Shown piece after piece: positions 50,071-60,798 of a stretch of DNA of 64,000 nucleotides. Location: NCBI GenBank assembly GCA_015059305.1, contig SVAQ01000002.1, positions 1 to 64,000 of the forward strand. Direction: 5' to 3'. A program made the position numbers and the translations under genes. The notes beneath the pieces are model-generated. The model saw nothing but the letters and a program-made list of their open reading frames with translations. It ran no database searches and was not told the origin of the DNA. Position 1 is the first letter of the stretch. Each line of letters starts with the position of its first letter. The stretch is from Bacillota bacterium. GTDB lineage: Bacteria > Bacillota_I > Bacilli_A > RF39 > UBA660.

Positions 50071-50144
50071 TTCCCACCAAGTCAATTTTCAATTTCAAAT
50101 AACGAAATTCCCACCAAGTCAATTTTCAATTTCAAATAACGAAA
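50071..50144. repeat. Two perfect tandem 37-bp repeats
   Basis: 50071-50107 and 50108-50144 are identical, beginning TTCCCACCAAGTC and ending TAACGAAA. No third copy, no spacers, so not CRISPR. Confidence 0.85.
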
Positions 50145-50172
50145 AAAATAGAGTTCAATAGAACTCTATTTT
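50145..50172 (-). terminator. Bidirectional terminator
   Basis: A perfect 12-bp stem, AAAATAGAGTTC (50145-50156) with GAACTCTATTTT (50161-50172); ends the RF2 operon. Confidence 0.9.
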
Positions 50173-51544
50173 ATACTAATATAACATCTACGCAACCCTC
50201 GGTCCGCAAATCCTGTAATGATCTACCAGTTACATCTCGTTCTCTACCCATTCTAAATCCAGTACAAGCAATAATAATTTTAGTTATATGAGTATTTGGA
50301 TGTTTTTCTCTATATTTATTTAAAGTTTTTAAATAATCTTCAATAGTGATTAAACCATTTACACAAATATTCCCTCCAAAACTTTCATTTTTTGCACAAA
50401 CTAAATTTATATTATTATTTTCAAACAATCCCATACGTTCTAAAGATTGTTTAATAATTGGATAACTTGCTTCAGAAGTAATTACTAAAGAATGAGTCAT
50501 ATCTTGTTTAATATTATTATATATATCTTGAATAATACCATGTTCAACAATACAATTAATAAAAATATTTTCTGCAATCATTGGTCCATTTAAATTTTTT
50601 AATAAAATAAAAGTATTATCTCTTTTAACAATCATTTTTTCAATAAAAATAGTATTATATAATAAATTCATTGCGTGATCTCCATTAATAATTAATGTAT
50701 TATTAATTTCTATAATTTCATCACCAATTTGTAAACCTATATCTTCCGCATATGAATTTGAAAAAACATTTTGAATTTTATTAAAATCTCCAAATGGATA
50801 TAATCTAATTATAGTATTAGATTTTGATATTTTAAAAATATCTTTTAAAGTTAAAATAATTTTTGCAATTCTATCACATTCATCTTTTAAATTTGTAATT
50901 TCTTCTTTTTTTGCAAATTTTGAAAAAGATGCAACCCATATATCAACACATTCAATATTATTTTCAATTAAAAATTTTAAAGTATTGTAAATATCTTCAT
51001 TTGGCATAAAAGCCATTGGTACTAATCTAATTGCTTCAATTTTAATTTTTTCTTGTAAACATTTTTTTAAACCATTAATAGCAATATTTGCTCTTTCTAA
51101 TGTATTTCCTGTAATTTTTGCTCGTATTTCAGGGTTAATAGAGTGAATTGAAATAATTAATGAAATATTATTTTCTTTTAAGAAATATATAACATCATCT
51201 GTTAATGAATTTCCTCCAGTTGTTAAAATAATTTTTGCTGAAGGCCTTTGTTTTTTTATTTCTAAAATTAATTCTTTAAAATATGGATATTCTAAAATAT
51301 CTCCTTCAGTAGTATTAAAAGTAGTTTCACCCATATGAATACGTTTAATATTTTTTGGAAAAAATTTAATTTCATCAAATAAATCTTCTTTTTTACGGTT
51401 TCCAACTTTAATAACATTTACTTCTTCAGGATTATGATTATTACTGCAAAATAAACATTTATTACCACAAATATCAGAAGTTAATAAATTACCCCATAAT
51501 GCCATTCTCATTGAAATATATTTTTTTATTTGTTCATTATTCAT
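50171..51544 (-). CDS. Radical SAM - PDZ - DUF512-like protein
   Basis: 457 residues, no TAG. CGNKCLFC at residues 26-33 is the CX3CX2C motif. A TIM barrel to about 250, then a PDZ-like stretch (SYAEDIGLQIGDEIIEINNT) and a C-terminal part with SFGGNICVNGLITIEDYLKT, like the IGGsitVtGLLtgqD motif of DUF512 proteins. In bacteria the combination occurs as PDZ-rSAM-DUF512 of unknown reaction; here the order differs. Confidence 0.75.
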   Translation of the reverse strand: MNNEQIKKYISMRMALWGNLLTSDICGNKCLFCSNNHNPEEVNVIKVGNRKKEDLFDEIKFFPKNIKRIHMGETTFNTTEGDILEYPYFKELILEIKKQRPSAKIILTTGGNSLTDDVIYFLKENNISLIISIHSINPEIRAKITGNTLERANIAINGLKKCLQEKIKIEAIRLVPMAFMPNEDIYNTLKFLIENNIECVDIWVASFSKFAKKEEITNLKDECDRIAKIILTLKDIFKISKSNTIIRLYPFGDFNKIQNVFSNSYAEDIGLQIGDEIIEINNTLIINGDHAMNLLYNTIFIEKMIVKRDNTFILLKNLNGPMIAENIFINCIVEHGIIQDIYNNIKQDMTHSLVITSEASYPIIKQSLERMGLFENNNINLVCAKNESFGGNICVNGLITIEDYLKTLNKYREKHPNTHITKIIIACTGFRMGRERDVTGRSLQDLRTEGCVDVILV

Positions 51545-51545
51545 A

Positions 51546-52034
51546 TTAAAACCCCACGATAAATGTCATTGTTTTTTGTTGAAATTTTTCTAAGTCAATA
51601 TTTTTTTCATTATTTAAAATATTTTGAATAATTCTAGTAGGAATAAATAAAATATTAATTAATTTATTTGGATATTGTTTTCTATATTTTTCTAAAGCTT
51701 GTTCACAATCTTTTAAAGTAATATTTTTTTCTTCAAATATATCTTTTGTAATAATAGCTTCTGTTTTAATTGATATATTTAAATTTAATAATTGAGTTGT
51801 TAATATATCTAAATTATAATCTGGATATAAAATTAAACTATTATCCTTATATAAGTTTGATAATTCTCTTAATAAATCATAATTCTCTACAAGATGTTTA
51901 CTTAAATGAATATTATTTAAAAAATCTTTTTTATTAAAACACTCAACAAACATTTCTTTATTATTTCTTAATACTCTAAAATTACAACATCCTTCAAAAT
52001 TATATAAATATTGCAATAACATATTATTATTCAT
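51546..52034 (-). CDS. Hypothetical protein, part of radical SAM system
   Basis: 162 residues, MNNNMLLQYLYNFEGCCNFR..., no TAG. Its C-terminal KDCEQALEKYRKQYPNKLIN echoes IEDYLKTLNKYREKHPNTHI in the neighbouring radical SAM protein, so it may carry a degenerate copy of that DUF512-like end. Coupled to both neighbours. Confidence 0.6.
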   Translation of the reverse strand: MNNNMLLQYLYNFEGCCNFRVLRNNKEMFVECFNKKDFLNNIHLSKHLVENYDLLRELSNLYKDNSLILYPDYNLDILTTQLLNLNISIKTEAIITKDIFEEKNITLKDCEQALEKYRKQYPNKLINILFIPTRIIQNILNNEKNIDLEKFQQKTMTFIVGF

Positions 52035-52730
52035 TACTTTAATAAAATCATTTATTGCTATAATTAAATCATTATTATGAAAATAAACTTCCTATTTATT
52101 ATTTATTTTAATAATTTTACAATATACATCTTTATATACATTTTCTAATTGTGAAAAAATAATATTATTACGTTTATTCATTTCATCAATATATCCTAAA
52201 TATTCATATTTATTTCTTTTTTCACAACAATAAAAATAATAAATATTTGGATATAATAAATCTAATTCATCAAAATTAATTTGCGAATTTTGCGGATAAG
52301 GTATATAAAAACAATTAATATTTGGTAAAATTTTATTTTTTAATTCATTTAAATTATCAATATTATATAAATCAATATTTAAAGATAAATTATAATAAGT
52401 TTGTTCATAATTTAAAATAGAATCTACTGTAGCACTAATTACAACTGGGATATTAATATATTTTTTTTCAATATATTTTAATACTTCTACTAAATGCGGA
52501 TAAGCTAAAGCATCTGTATTAAATACTTCTCCAGAGTACGGATCTACCCCAATACCAATTATTTCACAATTATCAGCAATATCATCAATATTATATAATA
52601 CATCCTCTAAAGATCTATATTGTTTATTATCTTCATGTTTTTTTAAATCTTCTTCAGGTTTAATCATTATAATACCATTAGAAGCTTTATTCATATATTT
52701 ATATTTATCAATTTTTTCTTGCGTTATCAT
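52026..52730 (-). CDS. TIM-barrel-like protein lacking radical SAM cysteines (one TAG)
   Basis: 234 residues, MITQEKIDKYKYMNKASNGI..., with TAG at 52092 read as Gln and TAA at 52026. GIGVDPYSGEVFNTDALAYP followed by HLVEVLKYIEKK resembles the GGE-loop region of radical SAM folds, but no CX3CX2C exists. Probably a degenerate partner. ATGA coupling to folD. Confidence 0.6.
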
Positions 52731-53482
52731 TTTATAATTTGCTCCAATAATGCACATCTTGTAAGTAATCCCACTCCACCAGGAACAGGAGTAATGCGGT
52801 TCGCTTCGCTCCCGTATTGACTTTGAACATCACCAACAATTTTGCCATCTTTAAAATTAATACCTACATCAATAATTATCTTTGCGCTTTTTGCTAATTC
52901 TGGATCAAACCATTCTGGTTTTCCAACAGCAACAACTACTAAATCTGCCCATTCAGTATAATGTGCTAAATATTCTGTTTTACTATGACAAATTGTTACT
53001 GTACAATTCTTATCAAGAAGCATTTTCGCCATTGGTTTGCCAACCACATCACTTCTACCAATGATTACTGCGTCTGCGCCGCAATAATCGAAATTACATG
53101 CATCTAAGTATTTAATAATTCCAAGCGGTGTATTATGAAAATGATTGGATTTACCACTTATATTATCAATATCTTTTTGCGGATCAATACATTTTTTTAA
53201 TTCTTCTACATCAATTGTAGGGGGGAGTGGGGTTTGCAGGATAATATAATCATTATATCGTTCTGCACAATATACTATTTTCATATAGTCCGCAAAATTA
53301 ATATCTTCTTCATAATCATAAACTTTTGTATGAATACCGATTTGCGTACAGTCTTTTACAATTCCCTTTACATAAGGTAAATCTTTATGCCCTATAATTC
53401 CTAAATGCTTTGGTTTTGCGAGCGCATTAGCTTTGTCCCGCAGTTCATTTTTCCACTATTGACAAAATTCTTTTATATCCAT
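52727..53482 (-). CDS. folD: FolD: methylenetetrahydrofolate dehydrogenase/cyclohydrolase-like
   Basis: 251 residues with one in-frame TAG near the start (EFCQQWKNELRD). Motifs: YIILQTPLPP, GRSDVVGKPMA (NADP-binding), VGINF and PVPGGVGLLT. The catalytic Lys of the usual Y-V-x-x-K is not at its place (LPYVKGIVKDC has Ile there), so cyclohydrolase activity may be lost. It supplies one-carbon units; here it may support folate use in phage nucleotide synthesis or the adjacent enzyme. Confidence 0.88.
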
Positions 53483-53766
53483 TAACATACCTCTCTAACG
53501 TAGATATGCCAAACATATCCATCCATATCTTCTATGGTTCCAATATAACCCATAATTTCGCCACAAACTATTTCATCAATATCCCAACCAGTTCCAAAAG
53601 AAATAAATTCTACTTCCCATTCATCTGTGCTTTTATCATCTGTTTCTACCCAAACATACATGCGGCCATCGGATAACATTTTTGCTCCTAAAAAAAGTTT
53701 AAAATGTCCTTTATATCTTACTGGAACACCATTGGGATATACTTCATATTTTAATATTTTTCTCAT
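53482..53766 (-). CDS. DUF7352-like small phage protein
   Basis: 94 residues: beta-rich MRKILKYEVYPNGVPVRYKG, GAKMLSDGRMYVWVETDD, FGTGWDI, YIGTIED and VWHIYV follow the GAxIL...LWA...GTG...YIGT...HVF plan of this family. Function unknown. TAATG with folD, overlaps RF2 by 23 bp. Confidence 0.65.
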   Translation of the reverse strand: MRKILKYEVYPNGVPVRYKGHFKLFLGAKMLSDGRMYVWVETDDKSTDEWEVEFISFGTGWDIDEIVCGEIMGYIGTIEDMDGYVWHIYVREVC

Positions 53767-54796
53767 ATTTTAAATACGCATTAATAAAATCATCAAGGTC
53801 TCCATCCATAATCTTACTTAATTTTGCGGTTTCATATCCAGTTCTTTCGTCCTTAACCAACTGATAAGGCATGAATACATAGCTGCGAATTTGGCTTCCC
53901 CAACCATTGGACATTTGAATACCTCTGATTTTATTAATCTCCTCTCTTTGTTTTTCTAATTCTAATTCTGCTAATTTACCTCTTAATACCTTTAAACAAG
54001 TATTGCGGTTTTGGATTTGCGAACGCTCTTGACGACTTTCCGCAATTAATCCAGTAGGCTTATGAATGACTCTGATGCCGGACTCGGTAGTGTTTTGATA
54101 CTGACCACCTGCTCCTCCAGATCTAAAAGTCTGATATTCAAGGTCTTCTGGACGTAATTCAATCTGCGTGTCATCATTTAATTCTGGAATAACTTCCGCT
54201 GCTGAGAAAGAAGTATGCCGCCTGCCTTTCGCATCAAAAGGTGATACTCTTACTAATCTATGAACTCCATGTTCACTTTTTAATAATCCGTATGCGTTTT
54301 CACCTTCAATGAGCATGCTGACCGACTTTAATCCTGCGGTTTCGCCGTTCAAGAGATCCACGAGGCTAACCCTAAATCCTCTCGAATCGGCCCATCGGCA
54401 ATACATTCTGTATAACATTTCAGTCCAATCTTGCGCCTCAACTCCACCTTCACCCGCATGAAGAGTTAAAATAGCATTATTATTATCATATTTACCATTT
54501 AATAATAATTCAGTTTCAAATTTATTTATTTTATTTTCTAAATCTTTAAATAATAAATTATATTCTTCTTCAAAATCTTTATCTTCATCTTTTAATTCTT
54601 CAAGAACTTCTAATGCTTCAAATGCTTTTTCGATTGTTAATTTAAATGCTAATTTATTATTTAATCTACTTAATTCTTTTGCGATTTCAATTTGCCGATT
54701 GGTGTTCCCATAACACTGTTCTGCGCAAAGTTCATCATATCTTTCTTCATCCTGGGAGAAATCATACAATTCTTCCCACTTATTTTTTAATTCCAT
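53744..54796 (-). CDS. prfB: Peptide chain release factor 2
   Basis: 350 residues from MELKNKWEELYDFSQDEERY, 5 bp after GGGAGG. The tripeptide SPF that reads UAA/UGA occurs in VRVSPFDAKGRRHTSF; the catalytic GGQ in SGGAGGQYQNTTES. No PxT motif, so it is RF2, not RF1. No TAG and no programmed frameshift. It lets TAA and TGA genes terminate while UAG becomes sense. First gene after a perfect promoter. Confidence 0.96.
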   Translation of the reverse strand: MELKNKWEELYDFSQDEERYDELCAEQCYGNTNRQIEIAKELSRLNNKLAFKLTIEKAFEALEVLEELKDEDKDFEEEYNLLFKDLENKINKFETELLLNGKYDNNNAILTLHAGEGGVEAQDWTEMLYRMYCRWADSRGFRVSLVDLLNGETAGLKSVSMLIEGENAYGLLKSEHGVHRLVRVSPFDAKGRRHTSFSAAEVIPELNDDTQIELRPEDLEYQTFRSGGAGGQYQNTTESGIRVIHKPTGLIAESRQERSQIQNRNTCLKVLRGKLAELELEKQREEINKIRGIQMSNGWGSQIRSYVFMPYQLVKDERTGYETAKLSKIMDGDLDDFINAYLKYEKNIKI

Positions 54797-54826
54797 AATT
54801 CCTCCCATAACTTTTTATTATAATTT

Positions 54827-54855
54827 ATTATAACATAAAAAAATTTTTTTGTCAA
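54827..54855 (-). promoter_or_regulatory. Perfect promoter of the RF2 operon
   Basis: TTGACA, 17 bp, TATAAT on the minus strand. Confidence 0.85.
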
Positions 54856-54859
54856 TTCT

Positions 54860-54888
54860 TTGACTTTTCACAAAAATTTTGGTAATAT
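54860..54888 (+). promoter_or_regulatory. Promoter of the head gene operon
   Basis: TTGACT (54860-54865), 17 bp, TAATAT (54883-54888), diverging from the RF2 promoter. Confidence 0.7.
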
Positions 54889-54917
54889 TTAAGTAGGAAA
54901 AATGGAGGTATAAATGA

Positions 54918-55964
54918 TTGATTAAATTAGATTATTCATTAGAATCTCCAGAAGAAAGAAACGAGCTAGTTAAATAGATTTTAAAAGAAAACCCAGAACC
55001 AAATGAAAAGTATTTAGAAATTTTAACTGATTATCTCGTTCTTTGTATGGAGAAACAAGAAAAGAAAGAGAAGAAAATTCTCACAGATAACAGGGGCGTC
55101 ACAATTAATAAGCGTGAAACTTCTTTTGAAGGTCTTGTTTCCCAGTTAGAAAATGGCGAAGATGGCATATATAATTTAATGACAGATAATAAATAGATAA
55201 TTTTTCAACCTAAAATATCAATAACAAAAAAAGATGTAGAAGAAATACCGTTTTTAAAATAGTTAAGAGAAACCATAAATCTATGGGAAACAAAATTAAA
55301 ATAGACAGAAGGAAAAGATGCCTTTATTATAAAACGCGCATTAATTGAAATGCGTAAAGATCAATATATAATTAAAAATGCTTATCGAAAACCAAATGGT
55401 ATTATGCATTTAGTGCGGTCCAAACATTATCATCAATTGGAAGATACTACACATGAATTTGATGATAAGGGATTGCCGATTCCAAAAGGAGTTTCAATGT
55501 TAAATCCCAAAGTTGTTTCAATGATATTATGTAATTATTCTCGTTTAAAACAAGATAGTTGGGATTAGTTAGCAAGTGATACTTGGCATGTAATGTATGA
55601 TTTTGATGAACTTTGCGACCAGGCTTTAAAAGAATTTCCTATGTATGAAAGAATTGTTTAGTATAAAATTGATGGATTACAAAACATTGAAATTCAAGAT
55701 CTTTTGGAATAGGAATTTGGAATAACACATAGTTTAGAATATATTTCAAGTTTATGGCGAAATAAAATTCCAAAATTAATAGCTTCAACTGCGGAAGACC
55801 AATGGTTAGATAATTATTATTTAAATATTGAAAAAGGTAGATATAAGAAGTGTAGTCGTTGCGGTCAAATTAAATTAGCTCATAATAAGTATTTTTCGAA
55901 GAATAAAACATCAAAAGATGGATTTTATAGTATTTGTAAAAAATGTCGAAATGCGAAAAAATAA
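54918..55964 (+). CDS. Late protein with C-terminal zinc ribbon, likely DNA-packaging associated (seven TAG)
   Basis: 348 residues from TTG 54918 (behind GGAGG), open only if seven TAG are sense. Charged helical body, C-terminal KCSRCGQIK and ICKKCRN form a zinc finger. Position just before the terminase small-subunit-like and large-subunit genes suggests packaging. An overlapping ATG frame is only three codons long. Confidence 0.7.
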
Positions 55965-55978
55965 AGGAGTGATAATTA

Positions 55979-57178
55979 ATGGCAGCAATTGATACTGCGA
56001 ATAAAGTTTATTATTGTGAACGATGTAATAAAACCATGCGTGGCGATGAATTTTATTCGTCTAATAATTTAGAAAAGTATCCAGAAGAAGGAAAACTGCG
56101 CCAATGTAAAAAATGTATTAGTGCGCATGTGGACAATTTTAATCCAGATACTTATTTATGGATTTTATAGGAATGTGATGTTCCTTATATTCCCGATGAA
56201 TGGAATAAATTACTTGCTTCATATGGAAAAGATAAATCTAAATTAACAGGAATGACAATTCTTGGTAGATATCTTTCTAAGATGAAATTAAAACAATGGC
56301 GAGATTATCGTTGGGAACATACTGAACATTTACAAGAAATTGCAAATAAAAAAATTGAAGAAACAATGAAGCGTCAAGGTTATGATGCAGTTCAAATTGC
56401 AGAAGCAATAGACAAGGCAACTTTTACAGTGCCCGAAGGAGAACTCGTTGAACCTGTTCACGCACCAGCTCCATTAGCTACAGAAGATTATTTTGATAGA
56501 GGTTATGAAGATGAAACTGATGAACTTGATTTAACCGATGAAGATAAAATGTATTTGCGGCTCAAGTGGGGAAAATCATATAAACCCGAAGAATGGGTTC
56601 GATTAGAACAATTATATATGGAAATGATGGAATCTTATGACATTCAATCTGCCGGACATATAGATAACTTAAAATTATTATGTAAGACATCCTTAAAGGC
56701 AAATCAACTGATCGACATTGGTGATGTTGAAGGTTTCCAGAAGATGAGTAAAGTCTATGATTAGTTAATGAAATCCGGAAAATTTACTGCGCAACAGAAT
56801 AAAGCAGAGCAAGGTGAATTTGTAGATTCTATTAGTGAATTAGTAACTCTTTGTGAAAAAGAAGGATTTATTCCAAGATATTATACTGATGGTCCAATGG
56901 ATAAAGTTGATGAAACTTTATTAGATATGAAAAACTATACTCGTTCTCTTGTTACAGAAGAAATGAATTTAGGAAACTTAATTGAAAATGCAGTTAAGCA
57001 AATGGCAAGAGAAGAAGCTAAACCTTCAGAAGAAGATATTGATGAAGAAGAAATTACATTAGATTCTTTAACAGTAGAAAATTCTCTTACAGATGAAGAT
57101 TATGCAGAGTATGGTGATTTTATAGAAGAACAAATTGAGGAAGATGAGCAATTGTTAAAGATGCTCCAAGAGATTTAA
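55979..57178 (+). CDS. Probable terminase small subunit-like protein (two TAG)
   Basis: 399 residues: N-terminal zinc finger (YCERCNKTM, QCKKCIS), central helical part, acidic C-terminus. TAG codons at residue 64 (WILQEC) and near 262 (YDQLMK). TAA then ATG of the terminase. The role is assigned mainly from position. Confidence 0.65.
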
Positions 57179-58912
57179 ATGGCATTAGATGACTTACTAA
57201 ATCTATCTTCACAAAGACAAAAAATTGGATTATCAGAAGAAAGAGTGCGGGCTATAATTCCAGAAGCAAGAAAATACATTGCCTTTTGGAGAGAGTATCC
57301 AGATTTATTTGTGGATTTTCTTGCCGGACCTGATGGTGGCCCGCAGAAATTTCATTTTTACTTTTATCAAAGAGTATTTTTACGTGCGGCCATAAGACAT
57401 AAGTATTGTTATGCGGTATTTCCGCGTGCGTATTCTAAATCATTTTTAGTTATGATGATTCTTATGATTCGTTGTATATTATATCCTGGAAGTAAACTAT
57501 TTGTTACTTCTGGAGGTAAAGAACAGGCTGCAGGTATTTTAAAAGAAAAAGTTTAGGAAATATGTACTCTCATTCCAGCTTTTAAAAAAGAAATTGACTG
57601 GAGTCGTGGTGTTACTCTTGAAGGTAAAGACTATTGTAAATATGTATTTAAAAATGGTTCTTTCGTAGATAATATTGCGGCCCGAGAAAGTTCTAGAGGT
57701 AAGCGTCGACATGGAGGCGCGATAGAAGAATGTGTTGGTGTAGATGGTGATATTTTATCAGCAGTTATTATTCCTACGATGAACATCGACCGTAGATGCG
57801 CCGATGGTACAACGCAAGAAAATGAAACTCTTAATAAATCACAAATCTATATTACAACTGCGGGATGGAAAAATACATATCCTTATGATAAACTTATTCA
57901 ATTGCTGATTTGGCAAATTGTTAAACCAGAAAAGTCATTTGTAATGGGTGGGACCTGGAGAATACCAGTATTAGTTGGCCTTCAATCTAGGACATTCGTA
58001 CAAGACTTAAAAATGGATGGAACATTCAATGAAGCTTCATTTGATAGAGAATATGAAAGTATTTGGTCTGGTTCCGTTGAAGATGCCTTCTTTAATGCGG
58101 AAATGTTTGATAGAAATAGAATATTAAAACAACCAGAATATGAAGCATCTGGTAGAGCTAGTAAAGCGAGTTTTTATATACTGTCTGCGGACGTAGGCCG
58201 TAAGGGCTGCGACACCGTAGTGTGTGTATTTAAAGTAACACCTTAGCCGCAAGGTTCTTCTATTAAGAGTTTAGTTAATATTTATACTATTAATAATGAA
58301 CACTTTGAAGATTAGGCTATTGAATTAAAACGACTATTTTACAAATATAAAGCAAAAAGACTTGTAATCGACGGAAATGGTCTTGGTATTGGTTTAGTGG
58401 ATTATATGGTTAAAACATAGATTGATCCAGATACCGGGGATACTTTTCCGGATTTTGGTGTGTATAATGATGGTGACGCAGAATATAAAAAATATAGAAC
58501 ACCAAATTGCGAACAAGATGCTATGTATATAATTAAGGCTAATGCGCCTATTAATACCGAAGCACATGCGAACGCGCAATCTCAACTATCTTCTGGAAAG
58601 GTAAAAATGTTGATTGATGAAAGAGTTGCTAAGGTAAAATTATTAGGAACAACAAAAGGTCAAAATATGAAACCTGAACAAAGGACAGATTATTTAAAAC
58701 CATTTGTTCTAACTTCCATATTAAAAGAAGAGATGATGAATTTACGTGAAGAAAATGAAGGCGTAAATATTATCTTAAAGCAGGCTAATAAAGGAATTAA
58801 AAAGGATAAATTTTCTGCTTTTGAATATGGACTTTATTATATTAAACAAGAAGAAGATAATAAGAAGAAAAAGAAACGTTTTAATGCTAAAGATTGGATG
58901 TTGATGAATTAA
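57179..58912 (+). CDS. terL: Terminase large subunit (four TAG)
   Basis: 577 residues. ATPase: FPRAYSKSF (variant Walker A, about 81-89), VTSGGKEQA, RHGGAIEECVG (Walker B). Nuclease: LSADVGRKGCD (first Asp) and LVIDGNGLGIGLVDYM. TAG codons lie in KVQEIC, TPQPQG, FEDQAIE and KTQIDP; stopping at the first would remove the Walker B region. Confidence 0.93.
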
Positions 58913-59992
58913 ATGAGAATAGTGTTTGATATAGATGATACAATTTCTAGGAGTAGAAATGGTGATTATGCTAATGCTATTCCAGATTTAGAAGTAATTG
59001 AAAAAATAAATACTTTATATAATGAGGGTATTGAAATTTATTTATATACTTCAAGAGGAATGTTATCTTGTAATGAAAATCTTGATTTAATAAAAGAAAA
59101 AAATCAAGATATATTAATAGATTGGCTTTCTAGATATAAAGTAAAATATCATCAATTGATTTTTGGGAAACCATTAGCAGATTTATATGTTGATGATAAA
59201 GCTATGAATATACAAAACTTTAAAAAAGAAAGTTTTTATCCTTTAAAGGGTGGTAGCGGTCAACAAATTTATAAAATGGGTTCTATTGTAAAAAAACAAT
59301 TAGAAAATAAAGATAAGTTAGAAGAATTTTTAAATTGGATTCAATAGGCAGAAAATATGTGTAATTATCCAAAATTTATTTCAGCAACAAGAGATAATAA
59401 TATATATTATAATTATATAGAAGGATAGTTATTAAATGAAAATTTTACTAATGATAAATTATTAACATTAATTTTAACAATTTCAAATTTTAAAAATAAA
59501 AAATATGATAATTTTAATTTAAAATATCATTTTGATATTTTAGATAAAAATTTAATAGATAATTTAATTGAAGATAAAATTAATTATTGTAAAAATTTAT
59601 TAAAAGAAAAAGAAGATTTATTATAGAAAAATGCTTCTTTTTCTCATGGAGATACTATTTTAAGCAATATAATAGAAAATAATAATTTATTATATTTTAT
59701 AGATCCATAGTTTAATATAAATGCTTCTTCTTATTTAATGGATTTTGCTAAATTAAGAATGTCATTAGATAATTATGAATATAATTTTAATATTAGTAAA
59801 AATAAATTAAGTTAGGAATATAAAGATATTTTAGATAATTATTTAAAAATAAATAATATTTATGATATTGTAGTTATTTTAGAATATATGTATATTATTA
59901 GATTATATAGATATAAAAAAGAAGAAGAAAGAAAAATTGTTTTACAGATGTTAAATAATTTAGAAAAGGAACAAAAATGGAAGATAAATTAA
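58913..59992 (+). CDS. HAD phosphatase fused to small-molecule kinase (five TAG)
   Basis: 359 residues. N-terminal HAD domain: MRIVFDIDDTISRSRNGDYA, LYTSRGM, YVDDKAMN. C-terminal phosphotransferase domain: KGGSGQQIYKMGSIVKKQ (ATP loop), ASFSHGDTILSNII (catalytic HGDxxxxN), LYFIDPQF (metal D), as in choline/aminoglycoside kinases. The TAG in DPQF lies next to the metal-binding Asp. With the next gene it suggests making an activated CDP-linked small molecule. Confidence 0.82.
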
Positions 59993-60447
59993 ATCAGTTA
60001 AAAAAAGAAAATAAAATAATTGGTTTTACTTCTGTAGTAGGAGATTTTTTACACGCAGGACATTGTTTGATGCTTGATGAATGTAAAAAATATTGTGATT
60101 ATTTAATTGTTGGATTAATTGCTGATCCTACTATAGATCGTCCATTAATTAAAAATAAGCCTATTGAATCTTTATTAGAACGTTATTTACAATTAAGAAC
60201 TCACAGAGCAGTAGATGAAATTTTTCCTTTAATGGGGGAAAAAGATTTAGAATTAATATTAAAATGTTTACCTATAGATGTTAGATTTGTTGGTGCTGAT
60301 TATATTAATCGTGATTTTACTGGTAAATAGCTTTGTAAAGATTTAAATATAAATATTATTTATAATACAAGGAAACACGATTTATCTTCAACCAATATTA
60401 GAGAAAGAATTAGAGAGGAGGAAAACTGTGAGAGCCAGTAGAGGTGA
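59977..60447 (+). CDS. Cytidylyltransferase-like enzyme (two TAG)
   Basis: 156 residues. GFTSVVGDFLHAGHCLMLDE (HxGH motif), RFVGADYINRDFTGK and STNIRERI (ISTxxxRxxI) match glycerol-3-phosphate / ethanolamine cytidylyltransferases. It overlaps the HAD-kinase by 16 bp, a typical kinase-CTP transferase pair for CDP-alcohol synthesis. Confidence 0.85.
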
Positions 60448-60784
60448 AATTAAAATTGAAGAAATTTTAACAGAAGCTGGATTACGATTTTAGATGGAAT
60501 ATATTTTTCCAGATTTAAGAAGTGAAAATGGTAGACCTCTTCGCTTTGATTTTGTTGTTTTTGATGATGATGGTAATATTGATTTTATTATTGAATATCA
60601 AGGAAGATAGCATTATGAAGCTAGTTCTAAATTTGGTGGTAAACGAGGTCTTTATCAATAGTAGCACAATGATAACAAAAAGAGAAGATTTTGTGCTTTG
60701 CATGATTTTAGATTAATTGAAATTCCATATAATGAAGAAAATCTTATTTCTTACGATTATATAATGCAAAAAGCAGGATATTAA
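60428..60784 (+). CDS. PD-(D/E)xK homing-type nuclease (four TAG)
   Basis: 118 residues from GTG (RBS GGAGGAAAACT). RGEIKIEEILTEAG, RFDFVVFDDDG, IIEYQGRQHYE and RLIEIPY are nuclease blocks; the Q before HY is TAG. LYQQQHND uses two TAG. It lies between terminase and portal, a typical free-standing nuclease insertion. Confidence 0.82.
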
Positions 60785-60798
60785 GAGGAGGTGGAATT

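Noticed and set aside
50071..50144. CRISPR array
   Set aside because: Two contiguous copies without spacers.
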